NCBI RefSeq assembly: GCF_013167895.1
Contig: NZ_BLWC01000001.1
Location: 1-64,000 of the forward strand
Direction of reading: 5' to 3'
Source: Streptomyces fulvorobeus
GTDB lineage: Bacteria; Actinomycetota; Actinomycetes; Streptomycetales; Streptomycetaceae
Length of the DNA: 64,000 bases
The notes under the pieces are model-generated. The model was given only the letters and a program-made list of their open reading frames with translations. It was not told the DNA's origin and searched no databases. The translations under genes were made by a program, and so were the position numbers. This document shows, piece by piece, positions 27,601 to 38,944 of the stretch. Each line of letters starts with the position of its first letter. Position 1 is the stretch's first letter.

Positions 27601-30600
27601 GCCCCGGGTACGCGCTCTGGGTTGAGTGCTTCGACCAGGGACTCGAAGGGCACATCCTGGTTTGCGAACGCCGCTAGATCGGTCTCCCGCACCCGCTTCA
27701 ATAGCTCGACGAACGTCGGGTTCCCCGACACGTCGGTCCGCAGGACCAAGGTCTTCGCGAAGAAACCGACCAGGCCGTCGAGCAGTTCGTCGGTCCGTCC
27801 GTACGTGGCTGTGCCCAGCGGGATATCCAGGCCCGAGCCCGACCGGGACAGCACCACCGCGACTGCGGACTGAAGCGCCATGTACAGCGTGGCGTCGCTG
27901 GCGCGGGCCACCGCTGCGAGTCGTGCGGCGGCCTGCGGGGGCACCGAGAATCTGACGATGCCGGCCACCGGAGCCGCCCCCGGCTGCCGCGGGTGGTCGA
28001 ACGGCAGCTGAAGCTGGCCGGGAATGTCGGCCAGCGTTTCCCGCCAGTGGTCCAGCTGACGGGCGGCCAGGCTGGCGGGATCGTCCTCGCCACCGAGTAG
28101 TTCCCGCTGCCACAGAGCGTAGTCGGCGTACTGGACCGGCAGCCCAGGCGGGTTCGGCGCTGTACCGCGCAGGCGCGCCGCGTAGGCGTCGGCCAGGTCA
28201 CGCAGCATCGGCTCCAGGGACCATTCGTCGCACGCGATGTGGTGGATGACCAGCAGCAGCACGTGATCCGTGGGCGCGAGCCTGAACAGCTCTGCGCGCA
28301 GGGGGAGTTCACGCGTCAAATGAAACGGCTCGTCGGCGGCCGCAGCGAGTTTACCGTCGAGGGAGGTCCTGTCGGTCGACACGATCCGCAGAATTGGGCG
28401 GGCGGCTGGGCCGGTCAGCACCCGCTGGCGCTGTTCGCCGTCTGCGGAAGGGAAGACCGTGCGCAGCACCTCGTGCCGGTCCGCGACGTCGGCCAGTGCC
28501 TCCCGTAGCGCGTCTGCGTCCACCGGACCCGACAGGCGCAGAGCCAGGGGGATGTTGTAGGCGACGCCGCCGTCGAGTTCGCTCAGGAACCACAGCCGGC
28601 GCTGTTCGAACGACATCGGGACGCGGTCGGGCCGGGCGGCCGCCCGCAGCGCGGGCCGCGCCGGTTGCCGGTCGTGCAGTCGTTTGACCAGGCGGGCCAC
28701 GGTCCGGGCCTCGAACAACGCCCGGATCGTCAGATGGACGCCGAGGACCGACCAGACCCGGCTGGTGAGGCGCATGGCCAGCAGCGAGTGCCCGCCCAGG
28801 TCGAAGAAGTCGTCGTCGATCCCGATCCGCTCGACACCGAGCACCTTGGCGAACAGGTCGCACAGGACCTGCTCGTGCACGGTACGCGGGCCCCGGCCGT
28901 CGGCCGCGGCGCCGATCTCGGGGGCCGGCAGCGCCTTGCGGTCAACCTTCGTGGTAGTCGTCATCGGCAGCTCGTCCAGCACCACCAGTGCGGACGGCAC
29001 CATGTAGTTCGGCAGGCGTCGCCGTACGAACTCGGTCACCTCGGCAGCCAGCGTCCCGGCGTCGGCACCCGCTGCCGGGACAAGGTATCCGATGAGCCGC
29101 CGGTCGCCCGGCCGGTCCTCGCGGACCGCCGTCACGGCCTGCCGCACCGAGGGGTGCTCGGCCAGCGCGGCCTCGACCTCGGCCAGTTCGATCCGGAACC
29201 CGCGCAGTTTTACCTGGCTGTCGACCCGGCCGACGAAGATCAGGCTGCCTTCCTCGTCCCATCGCACAAGGTCGCCGGTGCGGTACATCCGCGCTCCGGG
29301 CAGCCCGAACGGCTCGGCAACGAAGCGCTCCGCCGTCAGGCCAGGCCGGTTGACGTAGCATCGGGCGAGCCCGGCACCGGCGATGTACAGCTCGCCGGGC
29401 GTGCCGACGGGGACCGGACGCAGCCACCCGTCCAGGACGTAGGCCCGTGTGTGGTCGAGCGGTCCGCCGATCGGCAGGTGCTTCGGGACTTCGTCTGCCG
29501 CGGCAAGAGGCACGTGCGCGGTCGCGAAGGTGGTGGTCTCGGTCGGGCCGTAGACGTCGATGACGCTGGTCCCGGGCATGCCTCGATGACAGCGCGGACC
29601 GCGTCGGCGGGGACGGCCTCGCCACCGGTCCAGACTTCGCGCAGACCCGCCAGAGAATCGGGCGCGTCCGTGGCGACGATCCGGAACAACCCGGTGGTCA
29701 TGAACGCTGCGGTCAGTCCATGGTCGGTGATCGCCCGGCGCAGCGTGCGCGGGTCCACGTCCCCGGGCGGGATAACGATGACCGTGCCGCCGCGCAGCAG
29801 TGGCACCCACAGCTCGTATGTCGACGCGTCGAAGGCCATCGGCGAGTGCATCGGCACGCGGTCGTGCGCGCCGCCGTCGAAGCGTCCGTCGAATGCGAGG
29901 GCGACCACGTCCCGGTGGCGGGCGGCCACGCCCTTGGGCACGCCGGTCGACCCGGACGTGTACATCACGTACAGCAGCCGGTCGGGGTGGATGGGGCGGT
30001 GCGGTGCGGTGCCGGGGGTTGGCTCGGGCCCGGTTTCGCCGAAGGTCAGCAGACGGCCGTCGTGGACTTGCTCGGCGGTCGCCCGCCACGTCGGGTCGGT
30101 GATCAGCACCTCGGCGTCCGCCTCGGTCAGCATAAGTCGCAGCCGGTCTGCGGGCGCCCGATGGTCAAGACCCAGATAAGCGGCGCCTGCCTTCGCTACG
30201 GCCAGCACGGTGACCACTACCTCGGCCGACCGGTCGAGCAGCACTCCGACCCGGCCCTCGGCGTTCACGCCCAGCGCGGCCAGCTCCGCGGCCAGCGCGT
30301 CGGAGCGTTCGTCCAGTTCCCGGTACGACAGCCGTGTGTCCGCGCACTCCACCGCAATTGCCGACGGGCTCCGCCGTACTGCGGCTGCGAACAGGTCCAC
30401 GACCGATCCGGCCGGTGTGGGGCGGCGGGTCCTGCCCGGCTGCCTCAGGACGAGGGTGCGTTCGGCCTCGGACAGCAGCTCGGTCTGTCCGGTGAGCCGT
30501 GCGGGATCGGTCGCGAAGGTTTCGAGCAGCCGGATGAGACGCTCATACAATTGCCGGGCGGTGAAGGCGTCGTAGACGTCCTGCCGATACCCCAGCTCCA

Positions 30601-33600
30601 CGCGCCAGTTCGGGCCGGGGATGACGGCTAGGCTGAGCGGATAGTGGGCGACCGGCGGCTGCTGGTCGGCGTCGTGGTCGCTGATCGTGAGGCCGGTCGC
30701 CTGGTAGGACTGGCTGCTGCGCGGCGCGTTCTGGAAGACCGTAGAGGTGTCGAACAGCGCTCCGAGGCCTGTCTGTTGCTGGATCGCGGGGAGTCCGATG
30801 TGGTGATTCGGGCTGAGAGCGGCCTGCTGCCGCTGGATGTGGGCGAGCAGTTCATTGAGTGGCTGGGCGGGGTCGAGCCGGACCCGTACCGGGATGGTAT
30901 TGATGAGCAGGCCGACGATGTCCTCGACGCCCGGGATCTCGGCGGGGCGGCCGGAGACGGTGGCGCCGAAGACGACGTCCGGCTGGCGGGTCAGGCTCGC
31001 GAGGAGCAGTGCCCAGGCGCCCTGGACGACGGTGTTCGGCGTAAGTCCGTGTGCCCGGGCCGTCGCGACGAGTGCGGTGGTCGCCGCCTCGCCCAGTTCG
31101 CCGGCGACGAGTCCGGGCAGCGAGGGCAGTGAGGCGTCCATTCCCGGTGCGACGAGCGAGGGTTCCGACAGCCCGGCGAGGGCCTCACCCCAGGCGGCCA
31201 GCCCTTCGTCGAGGTCTTGGCGGTCCAACCAGGACAGGTACGTACTGAAGGGCACCGCCTCGGGCAGCGCTGTCCGCGCCTCGTACATCTGCCACAGCTC
31301 GGCGAGTACGCGCGTCATGGACCAGCCGTCCCACAAAATGTGATGACTGGTCAGCAACAGAAGGTGCCGGTGGTTCGTCAGGCTGATCAGTGTCACGCGC
31401 AGCAGCGGAGGCCGCGCCGGGTCGAACCGTTCGAGCCGGTCCTGACGCAGCAGTTCGGCGACCCTCTTACGGCGCTCGTCCTCGGACAGGTCCCTCAGGT
31501 CCAACTCGCGCCACGGAAGTTCCACGTCGGCCGGGACGACCTGCGCCGTTTCGCCGCTTCGGCGTGTCACGAACCCGGCCCGCAGGCTGGGGTGGCGCCG
31601 AAGCAGCCCCCGGAACGCCTCCCGCAGCCTCGGCACGTCCAGCGCGCCGGTGACGTCCAGCGGGGACTGCGTAGTGTAAGGGTCAGCATTCTCCCGGTCG
31701 TAGACGGCGTGGAAGAGCAGTCCCTCCTGCAGCGGGGTCACCGGCCAGACCTCGGCCTCCGGACCGAACCCGCCCAGCAGCTCGGCACGCTCCTGCGCCT
31801 CCATGCCCATCAGCGGGTCCGCCACACCGCCCAACCCGTGCGGCTCTGCTTCCTCGACGCGGACCTCCCGTGCGGCCAGCGCCAGCTCCGCCACCGTCCG
31901 GCGCTCGAAGACGTCGCGCGGGGAAATGGGGAGGCCCTCGCGGTGGGCGCGCACGGCGAACTGGATCGAGGTAATCGAGTCGCCACCCAGCTCGAAGAAG
32001 TCGTCGTCAATGCCGATGTCAGTGACGCCCAGGACGTCGGTGAGGAGGCCGCAGAGTAATTCTTCGCGTGCGTCGCGCGGCGGACGGGTCGCGCCCGACC
32101 CGGTGAACTCTGGCGCGGGCAGTGCTCGCCGGTCCACTTTCCCAGTCCTTGTCACCGGCAGCGCGTCCAGCGTCACGAACGCCGTCGGCATCATGTACTC
32201 GGGCAGCCGTGCCGCGACGTGCACGCGCAGCTCCGCGACGTCTACGACCTCGTCGCCTGCGGACACTATGTAGGCGGCCAGCCGCTTGACCCGCGGCCGG
32301 TCCTCGCGCGCCACCACGGCGACGTCGCGCACACCGGGGTGCGTCCGCAGTACTGCCTCGACCTCGCCGGGCTCGATCCGGAAGCCACGAATCTTGACCT
32401 GGTCGTCGGCGCGGCCGAGAAACTCTAGCGCACCATCCTCGGTCCACCGCACCAGATCGCCGGTCCGGTACATCCGCGAGCCCGGCGGCCCAAACGGGGA
32501 CGCGACAAACCGCCCAGCCGTGAGCGCAGCCCGGTTCAGGTAGCCGCGCCCCAGCCCGGGGCCAGCGAGGTACAGCTCACCCTGAGCCCCGGGCGGCACC
32601 GGCCGCAGCGCGGTGTCCAGCACGTAGCTGCGAGCGTTGGCGACAGGACGGCCAATGTTCGTGCGGACGTCGCCGGCGATCCGGCTGAACGTCGAGTCGA
32701 CCGTGCACTCGGTCGGGCCGTAAAAGTTGTAGCTCGGCACCTCCGCTGCGGCCAGTTCGGTCCACAGGGCCTCGTCGACCAGGTCGCCTCCGAGCGAGAT
32801 GAGGTGGGGCCGGTAGCCCGGCCTGTTTAGCAACCCGGCCGCGAGCAGCTGGTTGGCGTACAGCGGGGTAACGCTCAACGAGTCGACGGCGTGCCGCGCC
32901 GAATAGTCGATCAGTGCGGCGGCGTCCTTGCGCAGCTCCTCCCCGATCAGGTGCAGCTCGTGCCCGGCGACCATCCGGAGCAGGTCCGCCCAGGCGGCGT
33001 CGAAGCCGAAGCCGGACACCAGTGCGACGCGCAGCCTGCGGCCGCCAGCCGCCTCGACGGCGGCGCGCATGTAGCCGTCGTTCTGCGCCTGGAGCATGTT
33101 GACAATGCCACGGTGGGTGAGCGCGACGCCCTTGGGGTGCCCGGTCGAGCCCGAGGTGTGGATAACGTACGACAGATGCGACGGCAGCAGTGGACGGATC
33201 CGGTCGGCGTCGGTCGGGTCGTGCGCTGGCAAACCGGGTCCGATATCTTCGATACGCAGTACGGGTCGTCCTTCGGGTGGCGTGTGGCAGACGTCCGTCA
33301 GGACCGCTGTCGGGCGCGCGTCGGCGAGCAACGCGGCGATGCGGTCGGCGGGCCAGCCCGGCTCGATCGGCAGGTAGGCGCACCCGGCTTTCAGAACGCC
33401 GAGCCAGGCCACGACGGCGTCCGCGGTCCGCGGGAGCATTACAGCGACCAGCTCGTCCGGGCCGGCGCCCTGGGCGATCAGGGCGTGGGCGAGCCGGTTG
33501 GCGCGCTCGTTGAGCTCGGCGAAATTCAGCTGCTGATCGCCGGCGACCACGGCGATGTCATGGGGGGTCTCAGCCGCCTGAGCCTCGAAGAGCGGCGGCA

Positions 33601-35311
33601 GGGTTCCCTCGCAATCCGCGCCGTCCTCGCCGCTCCAGACGTCGAGGAGCCGGTGCTCTGTCTCGGTGAGCAGGTCGATCTGCCCGGTGAGCCGGCCCGG
33701 TTCGATGGCGACAAGCTCGAACACGCGCTTCGCCCGGTTGGCCAGCCGCCGGGTGAAGTCGGCGTCGAAGATCTCCGCCCGGTGGCTGATCTCGATGCGC
33801 AGCCGCTCCCCGGGGTAGACCTCGAAGCTCAGCGGGAAGTGCGTGAACCCCTGCTCCTCGTCGGCGTCGTATCCGCTGAGCTCCAGGCCTGATGCCTGGT
33901 GCGAACGGCTGTCGCGCGGTGAGTTCTGGCAGACGGTGGAGGTGTCGAACAGCCGGCTGTGCCCGGTCCGTCGCTGTACTGCGGGCAGGCCGATGTGGTG
34001 GTGTGGCGTCAGGGCGACCTGCTGCCGTTGGATGTCGGCGAGCAACTCGCCGAGCGGCTGGGCCGGGTCGAGCCGCACGCGCACCGGAACGTTGTTGATG
34101 AGCAGGCCGACGATGTCCTCGACACCCTGGACCTCGGGCGGTCGGCTGGACACTGTGGCGCCGAAAACCACATCCCGCTGTCCGGTCAGGTCCGCAAGCA
34201 GCAGTGCCCACACACCCTGTATCACCGTGTTGAGGGTCAGCCCGCGGCCACGCGCCACGTTGAGTAGCGCAGTCGTCATCTCTTTGCTCAGCTCGTCGAC
34301 CACCCGCTCGGGCGGCGCGGTCAGCACGCCGTCCGCACCGGGTGCGACCAGGGTCGGCTCGTCCAGGCTCGCCAGCGCCTCGTCCCATGCGGTCAGGCTC
34401 TCCTCAGCGTCCTGGCGGTCTAGCCAGGACAGGTATGCGCTGAAGGGCACCGCCTGGTGTAGGTCGGTTCGCCCCTCGTAGAGCCGCCACAGCTCGGTGA
34501 GTGCCCGCGTAGTGGACCAGCCGTCCCACAGGATGTGATGGCTGCTCAGCAGCACTAGATGCCGGGGTCCGCGGAGGTGGACCAGGGTGACCCGCATTAG
34601 TGGCGGCCTGGCCGGGTCGAACCGTTCGAGCCGGTCCTGACGCAGCAGTTCGGCGACCCTCTTACGGCGCTCGTCCTCGGACAGGTCCCTCAGGTCCAAC
34701 TCGCGCCACGGAAGTTCCACGTCGGCCGGGACGACCTGCGCCGTTTCGCCGCTTCGGCGTGTCACGAACCCGGCCCGCAGGCTGGGGTGGCGCCGAAGCA
34801 GCCCCCGGAACGCCTCCCGCAGCCTCAGCACGTCCAGCGCGCCGGTGATCAGCAGCGGTCGCTGCATGAGATAGGGGTCGGCGTTCTCCCGGTCGTAGAC
34901 GGCGTGGAAGAGCAGTCCCTCCTGCAGCGGGGTCACCGGCCAGACCTCGGCCTCCGGACCGAACCCGCCCAGCAGCTCGGCACGCTCCTGCGCCTCCATG
35001 CCCATCAGCGGGTCCGCCACACCGCCCAACCCGTGCGGCTCTGCTTCCTCGACGCGGACCTCCCGTGCGGCCAGCGCCAGCTCCGCCACCGTCCGATGCT
35101 CGAAGACGTCCTTGTACTCCAGGGCGAGTCCCGCACGGCTCGCGCCGGCCAGCAGCTTGATTGAGGCGACCGAGTCCCCACCCAGCTCAAAGAAGTCGTC
35201 ATCGGCCCCGACCTCGGCGACGCTCAGAACTTCCGCGAAGAGGGCCTGGAGCAGTTCCTCGCGCGCCTTGCGCGACGCTTCCGATGCGACGGACTTCGAT
35301 GATTCGGCCAT
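24667..35311 (-). CDS. NRPS 2: PCP-C-A-PCP-C-A-PCP-C-A-PCP-TE, two apparent 1-nt frameshifts
   Basis: One synthetase of about 3550 residues read across two one-base shifts. Approximate domain spans on the minus strand: PCP 35250-35090, C 34990-33700 ([10 protein letters not shown]), A 33620-32140, PCP 32090-31890, C 31800-30500, A 30440-28920, PCP 28900-28690, C 28640-27280 (HHIACDEWS), A 27230-25730, PCP 25690-25470, TE 25400-24690 (GWSLGG). The frame breaks near 29570 (CCCGGG) and in the CCCC run at 25905-25908; inserting one base at each rejoins A-domain motifs cleanly. Hand-read codes: A1 D-A-A-S-I-L-F-V-D-K (unassigned), A2 D-A-Y-F-W-G-V-T-F-K (unassigned), A3 D-A-W-T-V-A-A-V-C-K (phenylalanine). 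No epimerisation domain is seen. The N-terminal PCP lacks its own A domain. Confidence 0.9.
31416..31631 (-). repeat. NRPS 2 intragenic repeat block A, copy 1
   Basis: This 216-bp block in the N-terminal half of the second C domain appears base for base, by eye, at 34611-34826 in the first C domain, 3195 bp (1065 codons) away and in the same frame. The surrounding C-domain sequence is much more diverged, so recent module duplication or gene conversion is implied. Confidence 0.85.
31689..31900 (-). repeat. NRPS 2 intragenic repeat block B, copy 1
   Basis: This 212-bp block covers the PCP-C linker and the start of the second C domain. It matches 34884-35095 at the same 3195-bp offset as block A. 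A diverged stretch of about 57 bp separates the blocks, and similarity drops sharply at the PCP (31901). Confidence 0.85.
34611..34826 (-). repeat. NRPS 2 intragenic repeat block A, copy 2
   Basis: This is the partner of 31416-31631, in the first C domain. Identity begins abruptly at the shared GCCGGGTCGA and ends at a single A/G difference at 34827. Confidence 0.85.
34884..35095 (-). repeat. NRPS 2 intragenic repeat block B, copy 2
   Basis: This is the partner of 31689-31900, in the linker between the N-terminal PCP and the first C domain. It could be a crossover site for module loss or exchange, and also a place where short-read assembly could collapse. Confidence 0.85.
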
Positions 35312-35364
35312 GCGGTTGACCCTCGTTTTCTTCTCGGGAGGTCGGCGGACGGGCGATCCAGTCG

Positions 35365-36369
35365 TCAGAGCCGTACGCGGTCGATCGGCTCGGCCCCGTG
35401 GGCCGCAGACTGGCGACTGACGATGACCTTGCGCAGCCAGCGGTCGGTGCCGTCGTGCCGCGCGGTAAAGGAGTCCCGCCCGTGCACGGCCCTTCGGTTG
35501 TCGAGGATCAATAGCGAGCCAGCGTGGACGACCAGGGGGTTCCGGACCCCCTCCAGTTCGCTCAGCAATGTGTTCAGAGCGCGCTGCGCCTCCGGGTCGT
35601 CACCGGCGCAGCGCATGAACGGGGTGTCCAGGCGGATGCGTGGATTGACCGGGTCGCCGAAGAGCACCGAGACGGGCTGCGGACAGTCGCGCATTTCGAT
35701 GGCTCGCAGCAAGGCTGGGTCGTCTGGCGCGTGCAGTTCCAGCTGTCGGATGTGTTCGTCGTCGGGGAGGATGTGGAACCTCTTCTCCGACAGCACGCGC
35801 CAGTCAGTGTCCCTGAGCCGTATATGGCGCAACGGTGCGACGAACGTGGGTACGGCATCGGGGTTACGGATGCCGAACAGCAGCAGATGGTCGGGCGAGT
35901 CGGGGCGGAACGCGTCGTCAGTGTGAAACGTCAGAAACGCCTCGCTGCCATGCCCGCTCTCGCGCCGTTCGTCGCCCTTGATCGGGAAGATGTCCTGTAC
36001 GAGACGGCCGTACTGAAGCGTCGCCCAAGCGAACGGCGCGCCCAGCGTCGAGGCGCACATGGCCAGGTAGATGTCCGGCCTGATCGTCGCGTCGTAGCCC
36101 TCGGGACGCTCCCAGTGACGGGGCGTCGGTCCCACGGCCGCGTCATCAACCGGGAAGCCGTTCACCAGGCAGACGGCGGACGAGACGTCGTCACGGAAGT
36201 CCGTGAGGAAGCGGCGTAGCCCGCTCGGCAGCAGTTCGTAGCAGTCGCGGTACTTCTCGTAAAAGTCGGCCTCGGTGGGCGACAGTCCACCCTCGCTCAG
36301 TTCGTCCAGCGTGGCCCGCAGGTCATTGACCTCGTCACAGCTCAGCGTGTACTGGTCGGTGCGCACCAT
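35365..36369 (-). CDS. Fe(II)/2-oxoglutarate oxygenase, VioC/AsnO-like amino acid beta-hydroxylase
   Basis: A 334-residue TauD/clavaminate-synthase-like oxygenase. The facial triad is visible as His-x-Asp in [10 protein letters not shown] and the distal His in [10 protein letters not shown], with the 2-oxoglutarate Arg in [10 protein letters not shown]. The pattern is that of VioC, AsnO and MppO-type enzymes, which hydroxylate the beta carbon of free Arg, Asn or enduracididine. ATG 36369 is chosen because AGGAAGGA lies about 10 nt upstream; a longer start at 36405 would touch the SDR stop. It lies directly before NRPS 2, so a beta-hydroxy residue in modules 3 or 4 is likely. Confidence 0.85.
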   Translation of the reverse strand: MVRTDQYTLSCDEVNDLRATLDELSEGGLSPTEADFYEKYRDCYELLPSGLRRFLTDFRDDVSSAVCLVNGFPVDDAAVGPTPRHWERPEGYDATIRPDIYLAMCASTLGAPFAWATLQYGRLVQDIFPIKGDERRESGHGSEAFLTFHTDDAFRPDSPDHLLLFGIRNPDAVPTFVAPLRHIRLRDTDWRVLSEKRFHILPDDEHIRQLELHAPDDPALLRAIEMRDCPQPVSVLFGDPVNPRIRLDTPFMRCAGDDPEAQRALNTLLSELEGVRNPLVVHAGSLLILDNRRAVHGRDSFTARHDGTDRWLRKVIVSRQSAAHGAEPIDRVRL

Positions 36370-36404
36370 GGTTGCCTGATCCTTCCTCAACCGCAGGGGA
36401 TTCA

Positions 36405-37160
36405 TTACCGACGACCCTGCTTTGCGGAGATCGCCGTACCGAACTCAGAGGTCAGGGACCCCGTGGTTTCGCCGCCGTCGATGATGAGTTCCTGGCCTGT
36501 GATGAACCGCGCCTGGGCGGACGCGAGGTAATGGAAAGCCTCCGCGATCTCCTCCGGCTGTGCGTGTCGCCCGGCCGGAATGCGTGCGTTGACTTCGTCC
36601 AGCATCTGCGGGGTGTACTCGGCGAGTTGCATCGGGGTGAGCACGGCTCCCGGAGAGACGCACACCACCTGGACGGCCGGGCTCAACTCCATCGCGAAGG
36701 TGCGGCAGAGCGCCGCTATTCCCGCCTTGGTGGCGTTGTAGTCCGCGTAGTAGGGAAAGCCGCGGTGGGCGTTGACGGAGGCGGTGGCCAGCAGCACTCC
36801 CTCGCCCCGGTGCACCATGTGACGTGCGGCTGCCTGCCACAGGCCCAGTACGCCCAGCAGGTTGACGTCGACGACGCGGCGGGCGTCGTCGACGGTGATG
36901 TCGAGGACGCCACGCCGGATGCTGATGCCCGCATTAGCGATGACGACGTCAATCTGGCCGTGCGAGTCGTGCACGTGCGTGACGGCCTGTTCCACGGCGG
37001 ACCAGTCGGCGACGTCGGTCGCCAGCCAGGTGACGTTCTCGACCGTCGTCTCCGCGGGTTTGACGTCCAGGTTATAAACTCGGTCGCCGGCTCGGGCGAA
37101 TCGCTCTGCGGCGGCGAATCCGATTCCGCTCGACGCACCGGACACCACAACAATGCGCAT
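36405..37160 (-). CDS. Short-chain dehydrogenase/reductase
   Basis: A 251-residue classical SDR. The NAD(P) loop is SGASSGIG, followed by the NAG motif (VIANAGIS); the catalytic Ser lies in LATASVNAH and Tyr-x-x-x-Lys in YNATKAG. The early acidic residue after beta-2 (NLDVKP) suggests NAD(H). ATG 37160 fits GGAG spacing better than ATG 37166. It is the first gene of the long minus-strand operon and could oxidise a beta-hydroxy group or reduce a keto precursor. The substrate is not predictable. Confidence 0.83.
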   Translation of the reverse strand: MRIVVVSGASSGIGFAAAERFARAGDRVYNLDVKPAETTVENVTWLATDVADWSAVEQAVTHVHDSHGQIDVVIANAGISIRRGVLDITVDDARRVVDVNLLGVLGLWQAAARHMVHRGEGVLLATASVNAHRGFPYYADYNATKAGIAALCRTFAMELSPAVQVVCVSPGAVLTPMQLAEYTPQMLDEVNARIPAGRHAQPEEIAEAFHYLASAQARFITGQELIIDGGETTGSLTSEFGTAISAKQGRR

Positions 37161-37337
37161 GACCATGCTCCATCCCGATGATTGCCTGGCCCCGCTTCAT
37201 CGTCGTCGGCGGCAGCGCGTCGGTACAGGCAGACCCCCGGCTACTCAACGGCGCGCCCGGCAATGTTGGCGGCGGCGGCAAGGCGGCAGGCACATGGCGG
37301 GCAATCGAGAGCCGTTGGTTGCCGTGGGGTGGCGGCC

Positions 37338-38540
37338 CTACGGCCTCGCCGCTTCGTGCGCGTGGGCGCCGGAGCCCACCAGGAACGCCTTGACGTGGCG
37401 CAGCATGCGGTACTCGTAGCTCCGGCCGCGATTGACTTGAAGCAGCGAAGCGTCGGCCAGGTTGGCCAGAAGGTCCATAATCTCCAGTGTGGTGAACTCG
37501 TCCTCTACGGTGCCCCCGGCATCGAAAGAAAAGCTCTCCGTACGCTGCGCCAGCCGGATGAGCACTTCTTGGTGTCGTTCGTCGAGCAGGTCAAGGCTCC
37601 ATTGCAGGCTGTCCTGGGCGCTGCGCTGGTGCGGCAGTGCTGACGAGTCCGTGGAGCCGAGCAGTTTCATTCCGTAGTGGTGGGACAGCAGCGTGGACAG
37701 TGGCGTCGTTCGCAGCCGGTGCGCGGCGAACTCGAGTAATTGCGGCAGGCAGTCGAGCTGCCGGGCGAGTTCGGTGAGCCGAGGCAGGTCGTCGGAGATG
37801 TCCAGGGTCGGGCAACTCATACCTATCCTGTCGGTCAGCAGTTGCACTGCGGCTTCGCCGGACAGCAGCCCGAGCTCCCAGATCCTGGCGCCGTAGAGCG
37901 GAGCGGCGCGGCGGGAGGTGACCAGCACGTGCAGCGTCGGGTGGTCGTTGAGCAGGCGGTCGACCAGCACGGGCACGGTGGACGCCAAGTGCTCGGTATT
38001 GTCGAGGACGAGCAGCAGGCTGGGGCCGTCCTCACCACCCAGCAGGCCGTGCACCGCTTCCAGGGCATGCCTCACCGCCGACTCAGCGTCGAGATCCTGC
38101 TCCCTGGGCACCCGGCCCATCTCCACCACGGCAACGCCGTCGGAGAACCGCGGGCCGACGTTCTCTGCCGCCGTCAGCGCGACCCGCGACTTGCCGACAC
38201 CGCCGGGACCGGTCACCATCACGACCCGGTTGGCCAGGGCGAGTTCACCCAGTTCCCGCACATCTTCCTCGCGCCCGACCAGTGACGTGTGCGGTGGCCT
38301 GGGGCCACGCCACGCTCCCGTCCCCGGCTGAACCTTGTCCGTAGTGACCCGGCGCAGGTGCCTTTGCTCGGGGTCGAGCACTGCGAGTAACCGGTCGACC
38401 GAGTTGTGCCGGGGCCGCTCGATCAGACCGCATTCGATGTTGCGGATGGTGCGAACGCTGATGCCGGACTGGTGCGACAGCTCTTCCTGGGTCAGGCCCC
38501 GCTGGATACGCAGGTGCCGGAGCGCCTCTCTGTTGTTCAA
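37338..38540 (-). CDS. XRE-type HTH / STAND ATPase pathway regulator
   Basis: A 400-residue regulator with an XRE helix-turn-helix (residues about 8-60; GLTQEELSHQSGISVRTI) fused to a P-loop STAND/NB-ARC-like ATPase (GPGGVGKSRVALTAA; Walker B region SLLLVLDNTEH). It resembles the ATPase core of SARP/LuxR-type large regulators but lacks their C-terminal sensor repeats. It is transcribed toward the SDR-NRPS 2 operon with a 177-bp gap that could hold the operon promoter. A pathway-specific activator that switches with ATP is the most likely role. Confidence 0.8.
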   Translation of the reverse strand: MNNREALRHLRIQRGLTQEELSHQSGISVRTIRNIECGLIERPRHNSVDRLLAVLDPEQRHLRRVTTDKVQPGTGAWRGPRPPHTSLVGREEDVRELGELALANRVVMVTGPGGVGKSRVALTAAENVGPRFSDGVAVVEMGRVPREQDLDAESAVRHALEAVHGLLGGEDGPSLLLVLDNTEHLASTVPVLVDRLLNDHPTLHVLVTSRRAAPLYGARIWELGLLSGEAAVQLLTDRIGMSCPTLDISDDLPRLTELARQLDCLPQLLEFAAHRLRTTPLSTLLSHHYGMKLLGSTDSSALPHQRSAQDSLQWSLDLLDERHQEVLIRLAQRTESFSFDAGGTVEDEFTTLEIMDLLANLADASLLQVNRGRSYEYRMLRHVKAFLVGSGAHAHEAARP

Positions 38541-38944
38541 GGTTGGTTCAGCCCTTCTCGTCGGGTGGTCTTGGCGATGTTGTCGGCTCCGAGGGTTTCA
38601 GCACGTCGATGGCGGGGTTCGCGGAAGATCGCCATGGGGCGAGGCGCGGGCCCCGGCGTGGCCGGTGGAGGCGCCTTCGGAAGGTGACGTCCTGATGTGG
38701 TGCGAGGGCTTCTCACGGCCCAGTGCCCGCGGATCGCATCCGTCGTGTGGGTGCTTTGATGAGCGTCGGGGCTGGTGACAGCTCAGATCCTTTCGCAGTT
38801 CTCGCGCTTGCCGATCGGGGTGCGGCGGCGATGTACACGGGAAGGCCAGGCGGGCATACGGAAGGGCAATCCCGGCGGGGTCGTCCGCGATGAAGCAGAT
38901 TCGGATCGAGCGGGACTCTGCGGCGTCCATGGCCGGCCGGGGTC

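Noticed and set aside
28665..30179. Long plus-strand open frame (504 codons) opposite NRPS 2; similar ones at 32891-33892 and elsewhere
   Set aside because: It lies fully antisense to clear NRPS domains and has the Gly/Arg/Ala-rich composition expected of a GC-rich shadow frame.
31416..35095. Repeats as a CRISPR array
   Set aside because: There are only two copies of long in-frame coding blocks, not short repeats with spacers.
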